DNA from: Macrococcoides canis
GTDB taxonomy: Bacteria > Bacillota > Bacilli > Staphylococcales > Staphylococcaceae
Assembly: GCF_002119805.1 (NCBI RefSeq)
Contig: NZ_CP021059.1
Coordinates: 372,001-436,000 of the forward strand
Direction of reading: 5' to 3'
Length of the DNA stretch: 64,000 nt
Part shown: positions 45,275 to 53,657 of the stretch, piece by piece
Numbering within the stretch: the first letter of the stretch is position 1
Layout of the letters: the number at the start of each line of letters is the position of its first letter
Program-made: the position numbers and the translations under genes
The notes under the pieces: model-generated
Databases searched by the model: none
The model's input: only the letters and a program-made list of their open reading frames with translations
What the model was told of the DNA's origin: nothing

Positions 45275-45586
45275 TTAAACTTCTGTTTCCAGCTTTGCAA
45301 TGACTATTTCTGAACCGAGCATTGGTGATTCGCCCTGAGGTTTATCGCCGCCACGTGCATGTGCCTGTTTAAAGGCATCGCTCGTTTTCCAGGCTTCAAA
45401 GTCTTCTAACGTTTCCCACCATGTATTGACGTATAGTTCGTCATGATCTTCTAAGTTCTGAATTGACCATGTTTCAATTTTATGGAATCCTTTTAACTCT
45501 TGAATTGCGCCGCCTTTCGTAAACATTGGCGCCATCTTTTCAGCGAATCCTTTTTTCATTTTAATTCTGTTTGTTACGATATACAT
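45275..45586 (-). CDS. IsdG/IsdI-type heme-degrading monooxygenase
   Basis: A 103-residue ferredoxin-like ABM-fold protein. The heme oxygenase triad is present at the positions known from staphylococcal IsdI: Asn6, Trp66 and His76. The dimer would cut heme to release iron and form staphylobilin-like products. ATG 45586 has AGGAG 8 bases upstream; earlier in-frame codons overlap the SDR gene end and are rejected. It follows an SDR gene by 10 bases. No Isd surface or transport genes are nearby. HmoA/B of Bacillus are related alternatives. Confidence 0.85.
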   Translation of the reverse strand: MYIVTNRIKMKKGFAEKMAPMFTKGGAIQELKGFHKIETWSIQNLEDHDELYVNTWWETLEDFEAWKTSDAFKQAHARGGDKPQGESPMLGSEIVIAKLETEV

Positions 45587-45596
45587 GAAACCACTC

Positions 45597-46313
45597 CTAA
45601 AGTTTTGTTGGATTTGTTGCCCATATTTGATTTGTACGTACAAATGTTCTGCGATTGATCTTAAGCTGTGACACGATAACTTCAGCGATATCTTCAGGAT
45701 GTGTCATTGACTCAGGATCGAGTGTGACTTCACCGATTAAGTCTGTTAATACAGCTGAAGGGTGAATCAAGAACGTGCGAATATTATGCTGGCGCATTTC
45801 TCTCATGACACCGTCTGATAATCCTGATAATGCAAATTTACTTGCAGAGTACGCACTTGAAGTCGGACCTGCATTTACAGCAGACATTGAGCTCATATTG
45901 ACGATATCACCTGATTGCTGTTCGATCATATGTGGCAGAACTTCCTGCATAAAATGAAATGGACCATACACATTCACTGCCATCATCTTATTTAAGTCTT
46001 CTTCACTCGTTTCTAAAAACGAGCTGCTTTGCATAATGCCGGCATTATTGATGAGTATATCGATACGGTCAAATGTTTCCAGCGTATGTGCGACGGCTGC
46101 TTTAATATCATCTTTATTTACGCTATCGCATACAATCGCAGTTACATCGACATCAAAGTCTGAAAGTAAGTCAACAGCCGCTTCTAGATGTTCAATGTTG
46201 CGTCCTGTAATTGCAATATGTACGCCTTCATGTGCCAGAGCCTTTGCGATCTGTAAACCGATACCTCTAGAACCACCTGTAATAAGTGCGGTTTTGTTTT
46301 GTAAACTTTCCAT
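45597..46313 (-). CDS. Short-chain dehydrogenase/reductase (classical SDR)
   Basis: A 238-residue NAD(P)-dependent oxidoreductase: cofactor motif GGSRGIG (residues 13-19), NNAG at about 88-91, catalytic Ser about 141, and YSASK (Tyr about 154, Lys about 158). The first Arg after the Gly motif suggests NADP. GAGGAGCG precedes the ATG. Probably cotranscribed with the IsdI-like gene downstream. Substrate unknown; similar proteins are annotated as 3-ketoacyl-ACP reductase-like without proof. Confidence 0.87.
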   Translation of the reverse strand: MESLQNKTALITGGSRGIGLQIAKALAHEGVHIAITGRNIEHLEAAVDLLSDFDVDVTAIVCDSVNKDDIKAAVAHTLETFDRIDILINNAGIMQSSSFLETSEEDLNKMMAVNVYGPFHFMQEVLPHMIEQQSGDIVNMSSMSAVNAGPTSSAYSASKFALSGLSDGVMREMRQHNIRTFLIHPSAVLTDLIGEVTLDPESMTHPEDIAEVIVSQLKINRRTFVRTNQIWATNPTKL

Positions 46314-46360
46314 GATAACGCTCCTCTATGTGTAATGATAAATCAATAGTTCAGCATGAA

Positions 46361-46392
46361 AAAGAAGAGGCTGACATATGCCAGACCCTCTT
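46361..46392 (-). terminator. Terminator of the SunI-like gene
   Basis: AAGAGG...CTGACATATGCCAG...CCTCTT forms a stem with the central palindrome; on the minus strand it ends in CTTTTTC. Confidence 0.7.
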
Positions 46393-46399
46393 GATAAAA

Positions 46400-46663
46400 T
46401 TATTTATTTAATTCGTTAATGATTTTTTTGTCGTTATGTGTGTAGATAATGTATTTTTTGTCTTTTGTGTCTAATAATACACGGTTTGTTTTACCGAATG
46501 TAGAACCGATACGTACGATTCTTTCGTCACTTGCTTCTTCAGCAGTTGCATAGATGTTCGTGTCTTCTTTAACACTTAGAATATCTTCGTTTGGAATCGT
46601 GATATCAGCAACACGCCATTTAATATTTACTTCTTTATCGTTTTTAGTAATTCTCATTGCCAT
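46400..46663 (-). CDS. SunI/YnzG-like PH-domain small protein
   Basis: An 87-residue protein. The pattern RITKNDKEVNIKWRVADITIPNEDI, the acidic turn and the terminal YIIYTHNDKKIINELNK resemble the SunI (sublancin immunity)/YnzG PH-like family. In most genomes these proteins are not linked to any bacteriocin, and none is seen here. The start at ATG 46663 has AAGGATG upstream at about 10-12 bases; an ATG two codons later is an alternative. No membrane segment, so different from the anchored SunI. Confidence 0.6.
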   Translation of the reverse strand: MAMRITKNDKEVNIKWRVADITIPNEDILSVKEDTNIYATAEEASDERIVRIGSTFGKTNRVLLDTKDKKYIIYTHNDKKIINELNK

Positions 46664-46855
46664 TTCTAAACACATCCTTATCATTTTTATACCATTAATA
46701 TAACGCTTTTTACCGCTATATTCAAATAAACTGATGTGATTAGCTGAATTTAAACGAAATTACTCTTTAATGAAAGATATTAGCGTTTATTTGGTGATTC
46801 ACCTTACAAAATCTGTAGGAATTGATTATCATAGACATTGAAAGGATTTGATGAA

Positions 46856-48010
46856 TTGAGACATAAATCTATGTTTTTATTACTAGCAGCGGTGATTGTT
46901 GTTGCGGCGACATTACGCGCGCCATTAACAGTGATTGGGCCGATTATTTCTGAAATCGGAGATACTTTATCATTAAATCATACGATGCTCGGAGGATTGA
47001 CTACAATTCCGCTCGTTATGTTTGGCATCGTATCGCCGTTTGTTGCGAAAATAAGCGGAAAGATTGGCATGAGTATGACGTTATTTGCCGGTATGTTACT
47101 GTTGTTAAGTGGACTGATAATACGCATTATTCCGAATGTGACATGGCTTGTCCTGGGAACGATACTGGTTGGTACAGGTATTGCGATAGGAAACGTAATT
47201 CTACCAAGCTTTGTCAAATGGCGTTTTCCTGCCCATATCGGGCTGATGACGGGTGTATTTGCTGCTACGATGAACTTAACAGCAGGCATTGGTGGGGGGT
47301 TAAGCGTACCTTTATCACGTTATAACGATTACGGTTATCAGTTTGCACTTGGGTTCTGGATTATTCTCTCTGTCATCGGAATCATCGTGTGGCTACCTCA
47401 GCTAAAGCACAATCCAAAGCAGCAAGTATCGGTGAGTAAACGTAAAATTTATCACTCGAAGTTAGCGATTGCAATTGCACTGATGATGGGATTTCAGTCG
47501 ATGAACTTTTACAGCACTGTGACATGGTTTCCTGAAATACTGATCCATTACGGTGTATCACAGGAAGCAGCGGGATATATGCTTATGCTGAATCAATTTG
47601 CACAGCTTCCGATGACATTTATGATGCCGGTAATCGCTATGAAGATGAACAATCAGCGTCCGTTAGTGATTGCATTTACAATACTCTTCTTAGTCGGATT
47701 CACAGCGCTTCAGTTTAATCATAAAGTGTTGATTGTGATTGGAATGATTGCAACAGGCCTCGCTGGTGGTGCTGCATTTAGTCTATGCATGCTGTTTTTC
47801 TCATTACGTGCTCGTACAAATGAAGATGCGATTAAACTGTCAGGGTTCAGTCAATCGGTAGGTTACTTTATCGCAGCAATTGGTCCGGTCTTGATGGGAT
47901 ACTTGAATGATGTGACAGGAACCTATACGACAAGCTTCATGATGTTTTATGTGATTGCGATCTGTATGTTTATATTCGGGATGATTGCCAGCAAGAATGA
48001 ATATGTATAA
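46856..48010 (+). CDS. MFS transporter, CynX/NimT (YycB) type
   Basis: A 384-residue membrane protein of 12 spans. The start LRAPLTVIGPIISEI after the first helix and ATMNLTAGIGGGLSVPLSR in span 5 are typical for the cyanate/2-nitroimidazole transporter branch (CynX, NimT, YycB). The TTG at 46856 lies 9 bases after AAAGGA; an in-frame TTG at 46838 lacks a ribosome site. Substrate is unknown. It is a single gene, convergent with rarD. Confidence 0.83.
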   Translation: MRHKSMFLLLAAVIVVAATLRAPLTVIGPIISEIGDTLSLNHTMLGGLTTIPLVMFGIVSPFVAKISGKIGMSMTLFAGMLLLLSGLIIRIIPNVTWLVLGTILVGTGIAIGNVILPSFVKWRFPAHIGLMTGVFAATMNLTAGIGGGLSVPLSRYNDYGYQFALGFWIILSVIGIIVWLPQLKHNPKQQVSVSKRKIYHSKLAIAIALMMGFQSMNFYSTVTWFPEILIHYGVSQEAAGYMLMLNQFAQLPMTFMMPVIAMKMNNQRPLVIAFTILFLVGFTALQFNHKVLIVIGMIATGLAGGAAFSLCMLFFSLRARTNEDAIKLSGFSQSVGYFIAAIGPVLMGYLNDVTGTYTTSFMMFYVIAICMFIFGMIASKNEYV

Positions 48011-48039
48011 GTCTGTATATAGCGATTTTGTTTGAAATA

Positions 48040-48073
48040 AAGAACCTAGACGCATGCGTCTAGGTTCTTATAA
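48040..48073. terminator. Bidirectional terminator between MFS gene and rarD
   Basis: A perfect 30-base palindrome: AAGAACCTAGACGCA then TGCGTCTAGGTTCTT, followed by TAT. It includes the final codon of rarD. Confidence 0.9.
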
Positions 48074-48967
48074 TTTTATTTTTCTGGATTTCTTGTAATG
48101 CATCCATTTGCTTAAACTATATATAATTAAGCCACTCCAGATACAGATGAATGTAATTGCATGTGTCAATGTAAAGGGTTCACCGAACATAAAGACACCT
48201 TGAAGTAAGATAAGTGTCGGTGAGATATATTGTAGTAGTCCAACGAGAGAAAGTGGAATACGCTTTGCACCCGCACTAAACAGGATAAGAGGAATCGCTG
48301 TCGCGATACCGGCAAATAGAATAAGGAAACTTTCAAAGTTAATTCCAAAATATGTTTTTTGCTGCGCGGTTAATATGGCGACACCAAGAAAAGCGATAGG
48401 TAATATGAAGAACGTTTCTAATGTAATACTATAAAGTGCATTAATATTAACGACCTTTTTCATCAAACCATATAACGCAAAACTCAGTGCCAGTGTGACT
48501 GAGACAACAGGGAATGTTCCGACAGAGAATGTCATATAGAGCACCCCGATTGCAGCTAACAGTATAGCCAGCGTTTCTGTTCTTGTAAAACGTTCTTTCA
48601 GGAAGATAAATCCTAGTGCAATACTCATCAGTGGGTTGATATAGTAACCAAGACTTGCTTGTAGTACATGATTATTATTAACTGCCCAGATAAAGATACC
48701 CCAGTTAAATGTAATTACGATGCTAGCGATAATAAGTGCGATAAATTCACGTTTTCTCTTAAACAAGCTTTTCGTTTCTTCAACTAAAGGGGATAGTTTC
48801 TTTGTTACAGCCAGAACGATGATCATAAAGAAAAACGACCAGATAATACGATGAAATAAAATCTCGTAATCGTTAAAACTACTTACTGACCGCCAGTAAG
48901 ACGGCAATATTCCCCATAGAAGATAGGCCAGTGCTGTATATAGAACACCTTTTTGTGTATTGTCCAT
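48068..48967 (-). CDS. rarD: RarD family EamA transporter
   Basis: A 299-residue membrane protein with ten spans in two EamA halves. KGVLYTALAYLLWGILPSYWRSVSSFNDYEILFHRI (start, in part) and GYYINPLMSIALGFIFLKERFT are the RarD marks. AAAGGAG precedes the ATG. RarD (chloramphenicol-sensitive protein) belongs to the drug/metabolite transporter superfamily; its substrate is unknown. It ends inside the shared palindromic terminator. Confidence 0.88.
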   Translation of the reverse strand: MDNTQKGVLYTALAYLLWGILPSYWRSVSSFNDYEILFHRIIWSFFFMIIVLAVTKKLSPLVEETKSLFKRKREFIALIIASIVITFNWGIFIWAVNNNHVLQASLGYYINPLMSIALGFIFLKERFTRTETLAILLAAIGVLYMTFSVGTFPVVSVTLALSFALYGLMKKVVNINALYSITLETFFILPIAFLGVAILTAQQKTYFGINFESFLILFAGIATAIPLILFSAGAKRIPLSLVGLLQYISPTLILLQGVFMFGEPFTLTHAITFICIWSGLIIYSLSKWMHYKKSRKIKL

Positions 48968-49092
48968 TATCTCACTCCTTTACATGATGATTATAGCAAT
49001 CGCAAAATTATGTCGCAATGTGCAAATTTTTTACATTTTTTAAAATGTGTTATAATAAGCTGAGCTATATATACCTATTAAGGAGAGACATG

Positions 49093-49740
49093 ATGAATAG
49101 ACTTATAATGCTGATATTGACGAGTGTGTTAGTACTAACAGCATGTAATGATGAACAAGACAAAGAGCACAAAGAATCTAAACCTAAAATAGAAGTTAAA
49201 GTGAACCCTGAAAAAAAAGAAAGTAAGAAAACGACTGAAAAAAACGGTGATAAAGCAAAAAGCAGATCGACAGAAAATGCTACAACAGAAGCATCTGATG
49301 AACAAATAGCTACACATGATTCAAATCAGGATTCAGTTGAACAGGATAACATTGATACAACAAAATATAATGACTCCAGAAATTGTCTTATCACTGGAGG
49401 AGAGCGTGCTGAGTGTGCGGTATTAGCTGAGACGAAAGAATATTCAAAGGCATGGAATAATTTGACGAACGAAGGTTACAACTGTAAAGATGGTGCATGC
49501 TATCAGTTGAACCCGTCGACACAAACACAAGACACGGCATCTCCAGTGACACAGGAAAGACCGGAGACCGTACAGCCGTCGACACAACCGACACTAGAAT
49601 CACCGACTTCAGAAATTCCTACGACAGAAGTGCCGACAACGGAATTACCGACAACGGAAATCGTTACGACTGAGGTCCCTTCCACTGAACAGCCACAAAC
49701 AGTGCAGCCGAACCAATCTGAAGAAACGACAGGTGAATAA
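49093..49740 (+). CDS. Acidic lipoprotein with Thr/Pro/Glu-rich C-terminal repeats
   Basis: A 215-residue lipoprotein: signal peptide ending in LVLTAC (lipobox, Cys about 17), then a long charged Lys/Glu region (20-60), a Cys-containing core of about 50 residues (NCLITGGERAECAVLAETKE, later YNCKDGACYQL, with four Cys) and a Thr/Pro/Glu low-complexity tail with PTTE-like units (about 160-205). The inner ATG 49093 has 7-base spacing from AGGAG. The stop overlaps the AlkD gene start by one base. The core Cys may form disulfides outside the cell. The family is not recognised. Confidence 0.72.
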   Translation: MNRLIMLILTSVLVLTACNDEQDKEHKESKPKIEVKVNPEKKESKKTTEKNGDKAKSRSTENATTEASDEQIATHDSNQDSVEQDNIDTTKYNDSRNCLITGGERAECAVLAETKEYSKAWNNLTNEGYNCKDGACYQLNPSTQTQDTASPVTQERPETVQPSTQPTLESPTSEIPTTEVPTTELPTTEIVTTEVPSTEQPQTVQPNQSEETTGE

Positions 49741-50420
49741 TGTTAACGATAGAAGCTATTAAAGCAGCGTACGAACCTTGGCGAAATGAAGGTCATCAAG
49801 CGCAGATGGAAAAGTATATGAAGTATCAGTTTAAATATTTAGGCATTAAGAAGACAGAAACTACTCCATTAATGCGTGAGCTGTTTAAAGACTATGGTCT
49901 GCCAACTAATAAATCAGAGGTAAAACGGCTCGTCAGCGATTGTTTTGATCAAGAAGCACGTGAATATCATTATATTGGAATGATTATACTCAATAAGAGC
50001 AGTAAATTTTTTGATGGAACAGATTTAGAATTTATTAAATCGCTCATATTGACGCACACGTGGTGGGATTCGGTTGATACGATATCGCCGAATATACTCG
50101 GCGATATCGTAAAGCGCTCCCCTGAAGTGAAGCCGGTATTGTTAGAGTGGTGCACGGATGAGAACTTTTGGTTAAGACGTGCAGCATTACTGCATCAATT
50201 AAAATTTAAGCAGCAGATGGATACGCAATTGCTTGAACAGATGATAGAGATACTGAAAGACGAGTCTGAATTTTTCATCAGAAAAGCAATCGGATGGATT
50301 TTAAGAGAATATTCAAAGACAGATGCTGATTACGTAATCAACTTTGTAAATACACATGAACTCTCGAATCTTTCGACAAGAGAGGCACTTAAATGGTTGA
50401 ACAACAGACAAAAACTATGA
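49740..50420 (+). CDS. AlkD-like DNA alkylation repair protein (HEAT-repeat DNA glycosylase)
   Basis: A 226-residue all-helical protein. The opening YEPWRNEGHQAQMEKYMKYQFKYLGIK and the HTWWDSVDTISPNILG segment (Trp and Asp of the AlkD active site) match the AlkC/AlkD family, which removes 3- and 7-alkylated purines. ATG overlaps the lipoprotein stop (TAATG), so they are likely cotranscribed. The end with LREYSKTDADYV and WLNNRQKL is usual. Function by family. A second alkyl-adenine glycosylase, the Tag-like one, is at 40920. Confidence 0.86.
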   Translation: MLTIEAIKAAYEPWRNEGHQAQMEKYMKYQFKYLGIKKTETTPLMRELFKDYGLPTNKSEVKRLVSDCFDQEAREYHYIGMIILNKSSKFFDGTDLEFIKSLILTHTWWDSVDTISPNILGDIVKRSPEVKPVLLEWCTDENFWLRRAALLHQLKFKQQMDTQLLEQMIEILKDESEFFIRKAIGWILREYSKTDADYVINFVNTHELSNLSTREALKWLNNRQKL

Positions 50421-50445
50421 AATCTTAATGATTCATAGTTTTTTA
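50411..50445 (+). terminator. Terminator overlapping the AlkD-like stop codon
   Basis: AAAACTATGAA pairs with TTCATAGTTTT, with TTTTATTT after it. The 5' arm holds the last codons and the TGA stop. Confidence 0.75.
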
Positions 50446-50497
50446 TTTGTTATCTATACTATAATAAAGACCTATAAACTTTAATGGAGGTACGTAC

Positions 50498-51004
50498 GTG
50501 ACAGGAAAGACTCATATCGCATGTGGCGTACTCATTGGGACGCACTATGCGATTTCGCATGCATATAATATCAGTCAGTTTGCAGCAATCATTGGAACGT
50601 CTGCACTTTTTAGCATTATTCCTGATATATGTCATGCAGGAAGTAAGCTAGGGAGAAAAATCTGGCCGATCAGCACATTGATTCGTGTATTCTTCGGTCA
50701 TAGAACGGTGACGCATTCCATATTGTTTATGCTGCTCGTTTCGACAGTGTTATACTTACTTCAAGTACAGAATATTTATATTATCAGCGCTAATCTCGGA
50801 ATATTGAGCCATTTAATATTAGATATGATGACACCGTCAGGCGTTACATTATTTTTTCCGTGGACAAAGAAGATTAGATTCCCGTTTAAAATCAAGACAG
50901 GTGGTATTATAGACCTCTCGCTTGCAACGACATTCAGTCTTGTTACAATGTATATTGTCTATAATGAGATCATCCATAGAACGATGAGCTGGATAAAATA
51001 TTAA
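50498..51004 (+). CDS. YdjM-like membrane-bound metal-dependent hydrolase (DUF457)
   Basis: A 168-residue membrane protein with about four spans. His residues of the family sit in GKTHIACGVLIGTHYAI, LFSIIPDICHAGSKLG, FFGHRTVTHSILF and LGILSHLILDMMTPSGV; these form the metal site in LexA-regulated YdjM-type enzymes. It starts at GTG with GGAGG 7 bases before. The natural substrate is not known; some relatives act on lipid-linked compounds. It is a single gene close to the UDP-sugar pyrophosphorylase family gene, 12 bases apart, so they may be cotranscribed. Confidence 0.82.
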   Translation: MTGKTHIACGVLIGTHYAISHAYNISQFAAIIGTSALFSIIPDICHAGSKLGRKIWPISTLIRVFFGHRTVTHSILFMLLVSTVLYLLQVQNIYIISANLGILSHLILDMMTPSGVTLFFPWTKKIRFPFKIKTGGIIDLSLATTFSLVTMYIVYNEIIHRTMSWIKY

Positions 51005-51016
51005 AGGAGTTTTATT

Positions 51017-52195
51017 ATGGAAAAGAACTTAAAGAAATATAACCATCATCAACTATTAAGCCAACTGGAGTTATTATCTCAAGTTGAAAAACAAAAATTA
51101 GAAGAAACATTATCCATTCAGGATTTTGAAAAAATAGATCAGTTATATCAGGATGTCTATGTGAATCGAAAGATTGAACTTCCAGAAGATGTTCAGGATA
51201 TTGCAACGACAATTATTAGTGAACAATCATCAGAAACGCTGGCACATATTTCTGAATTAGGACAGAGTGCGATTAAATCAGGCAAGTTTGCCGCAGTTCT
51301 TATGGCGGGTGGACAAGGAACACGTCTCGCGCATAAAGGACCAAAAGGCACTTTTGAATTTGATGGTGTGAGTCTGTTTGAACTTCAGGCAAGACAAATA
51401 AAGGCATTGATTGAAAGCTTGAATGTATCAATACCTTGGGTCATTATGACAAGTGATATTAACCATAAAGAAACAATCGCCTTTTTTGAAGCGCATGATT
51501 ATTTCGGTTTGGATAAAAAGGATGTCTTCTTCTTCATTCAACCGAACATTGTCGCGTTGAGTGAAGATGGGGAGTTATTGCTTAACGAAGACAAGCAGCT
51601 GCTGACAACGCCAAACGGGAACGGCGGAATCTTCGAAGCATTAAATACTTCAGGGACGAATAAGCTGTTACAAGAAAGAGGCGTTACACATATTTACATG
51701 AACAATATCGATAATGTACTTGTAAAAGTACTGGATCCGATACTTTGTGGCTATGCAATTGAAAGTGACGCAGATGTTACGACGAAGACCATTGCAGCAA
51801 AGGATAATGAAAGTGTTGGTCGTGTTGTTGAAGTGGATGGGAAGAAACAAGTAATTGAATATACTGAGCTTCCTGCTGGTCAGGAGAATCAATTCCGCAA
51901 TGCAAATATCGGAATTCATATATTTAAGCTCGACTTTCTTGTGAATCATGCACAGAGTGAAATGCCTTATCATCTAGCAATTAAACAACTTCAGCAGTTA
52001 GATCAGAATTTTACGGTTATTAAAGATACGGCATTGAAATTTGAGAAGTTCTACTTCGATATATTTGAATATGCAGACACTTTTAAGACGGTACAATTTG
52101 ATCGTGATGAAGAGTTCAGTCCTTTGAAGAATAAAGAAGGAAAAGATAGTATCGCAACAGCTTACGATGATTTGTTGCGCACCAATCGATTATAA
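51017..52195 (+). CDS. UDP-sugar pyrophosphorylase family protein (UDPGP type 1)
   Basis: A 392-residue nucleotidyltransferase. The nucleotide loop is LMAGGQGTRLAHKGPKGTF (about residues 94-112). Further family marks are IPWVIMTSDINHKETI, PNGNGGIFEAL and HIYMNNIDNVLVKV, then EYTELPAGQ. It would make UDP-N-acetylglucosamine, UDP-N-acetylgalactosamine or another UDP-sugar from UTP and a sugar 1-phosphate; UAP1-like in motif. AAAGGAG precedes the ATG. A similar protein is conserved in staphylococci without assigned substrate. Essential GlmU usually covers the main need. Confidence 0.85.
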   Translation: MEKNLKKYNHHQLLSQLELLSQVEKQKLEETLSIQDFEKIDQLYQDVYVNRKIELPEDVQDIATTIISEQSSETLAHISELGQSAIKSGKFAAVLMAGGQGTRLAHKGPKGTFEFDGVSLFELQARQIKALIESLNVSIPWVIMTSDINHKETIAFFEAHDYFGLDKKDVFFFIQPNIVALSEDGELLLNEDKQLLTTPNGNGGIFEALNTSGTNKLLQERGVTHIYMNNIDNVLVKVLDPILCGYAIESDADVTTKTIAAKDNESVGRVVEVDGKKQVIEYTELPAGQENQFRNANIGIHIFKLDFLVNHAQSEMPYHLAIKQLQQLDQNFTVIKDTALKFEKFYFDIFEYADTFKTVQFDRDEEFSPLKNKEGKDSIATAYDDLLRTNRL

Positions 52196-52207
52196 GAGGT
52201 GACCGAC

Positions 52208-52450
52208 TTGAAAAATAAAACGACGATTTATGTGATGCTGATGATGCTGATAATTGCAACGATAAATCTTGGACTCAGTTACCATTATATATTTAATGTC
52301 AAAGGTTTGATGTGGATGGGATTTGTTTCGTTATTTGCAGCATTTTTATTAATCATGCTCACGGTACAATACTATAAGCATCAGAAAAAACAGGATCACT
52401 CTAATATTAATGCGCATATTAAATCTGAAGACGATAGAATTTTAAAGTAA
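52208..52450 (+). CDS. Small two-span membrane protein, 80 aa
   Basis: Two membrane helices (about 8-25 and 33-53) and a charged C-terminal tail of 25 residues (HQKKQDHSNINAHIKSEDD). The TTG at 52208 sits 7 bases after AGAGGTGA; the in-frame GTG at 52199 lies inside the ribosome site. It starts 12 bases after the pyrophosphorylase stop. No family recognised; the size and helices suggest a regulatory or accessory membrane protein. Confidence 0.6.
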   Translation: MKNKTTIYVMLMMLIIATINLGLSYHYIFNVKGLMWMGFVSLFAAFLLIMLTVQYYKHQKKQDHSNINAHIKSEDDRILK

Positions 52451-52527
52451 TTTTACAATATATTTACGATAAATTCATATAAATTCCAGTACAATATAAG
52501 CATATCAATAGATAAGCGAGGGTTTAT

Positions 52528-53535
52528 ATGAAACGGCGATGGTTATTACCTGTAGTACTCAGCAGTATCATTGTTGTATTACTTATAGCCACAGTATATG
52601 CATTTTTGAATCGGCAGCAGGAAACATTATTTATTGACGAGTATATGAAACAGCATTATCTCACAGTTAAAGGTACGATAGAACAGACGCGCACCCCATA
52701 CTTCCAGCGTGGTAATCAGACGCAGTCAGTGATACTCCATGTAAAGCAAGGGGATAAAGTGATAAAAGGTCAGGCCCTTTTTAGTTATGAAGATAAGTCC
52801 ATCACTGCAAATGAAAAGGAATTAAGTCTGAAGATTGATAATCAATTAATTGCACTGAATCAGATTGAAGGACAACTCGCTGTGAAGCAAGAAGCATACG
52901 AGCAATCTGCCAACCCGCGTATTCAAGCGGAACTGAACTGGCTGACGAATGAGTATGAGAAACATAAGAATGAGCTAGAGATATTAAAGACAAAGGAAAG
53001 TGCAGCGAGTGAAGCGGTTGATCGGCTGACCATCACTTCTGATACAAAAGGAAGAGTAAGTGAAGTTAATAAAGCGCAAGTGCAGCAGTATACTAATGCC
53101 GAACAGAAAGCGCCTATTATAACGATTGCTGCAGCTGAAACTTTCATTACAGGTGTAGTGGATCAAGAGACGTATAAGCAATTGGCAAAGGGAATGGAGT
53201 TTGACTTTGAAATAGATGGAAAATCATTTAAAAGCAAGCTCACATCACTGACAAGAGCAGTCGATAACAACACTGCAAAATATTATTATAAAGCAGTTAT
53301 AAATATCGACGAAGCCCATGTCGGTGATGTACTTACCTTTAAAATTTACCCAAATGATAAAGATCATATATGGCTACATAAAGATTATGTGAATAGAAAA
53401 AAGCATACATATTATGTTCAAAAGTGTTATGGGGATAAGGTGAACGAAGAGATTGTACATGTAAAGAAGCAGGCTGGTGAATATTATCTCATTACGAAAG
53501 GATTGTCGTCAGTCGATGAACTGAAGAAATATTGA
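52528..53535 (+). CDS. HlyD-like membrane fusion (adaptor) protein, orphan
   Basis: A 335-residue protein with one N-terminal membrane helix (about 6-26), a lipoyl-like half (VILHVKQGDKVIKGQALFSYED, about residues 68-90), a coiled hairpin (about 92-170, rich in Glu/Lys/Leu), a second lipoyl half (LTITSDTKGRVSEVNKAQVQQYT) and beta-barrel parts. This is the form of HlyD/periplasmic adaptors of ABC exporters in Gram-positive bacteria (YknX/VraK-like). No ABC or permease gene is beside it. The start follows only a weak GAGGG. Partner unknown. Confidence 0.75.
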   Translation: MKRRWLLPVVLSSIIVVLLIATVYAFLNRQQETLFIDEYMKQHYLTVKGTIEQTRTPYFQRGNQTQSVILHVKQGDKVIKGQALFSYEDKSITANEKELSLKIDNQLIALNQIEGQLAVKQEAYEQSANPRIQAELNWLTNEYEKHKNELEILKTKESAASEAVDRLTITSDTKGRVSEVNKAQVQQYTNAEQKAPIITIAAAETFITGVVDQETYKQLAKGMEFDFEIDGKSFKSKLTSLTRAVDNNTAKYYYKAVINIDEAHVGDVLTFKIYPNDKDHIWLHKDYVNRKKHTYYVQKCYGDKVNEEIVHVKKQAGEYYLITKGLSSVDELKKY

Positions 53536-53540
53536 TATAA

Positions 53541-53574
53541 GAGATTGGGAAAATACCCCGGTCTCATTTTTTAA
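53541..53574 (+). terminator. Terminator after the HlyD-like gene
   Basis: GAGATTGGG pairs with CCCGGTCTC (two G-U pairs) around AAAATAC, followed by ATTTTTTAA. Confidence 0.7.
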
Positions 53575-53657
53575 TGTTTTCATAAATAAATGATTGTACA
53601 CATTGAAATTTGGGTAATGATATTTAAGATATTAACGGCCTATGAGGAGGAAGACAT

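Noticed and set aside
46400-46663. Bacteriocin immunity gene
   Set aside because: The protein is only PH-like/SunI-like; no bacteriocin precursor or export gene is nearby and it lacks the membrane anchor.
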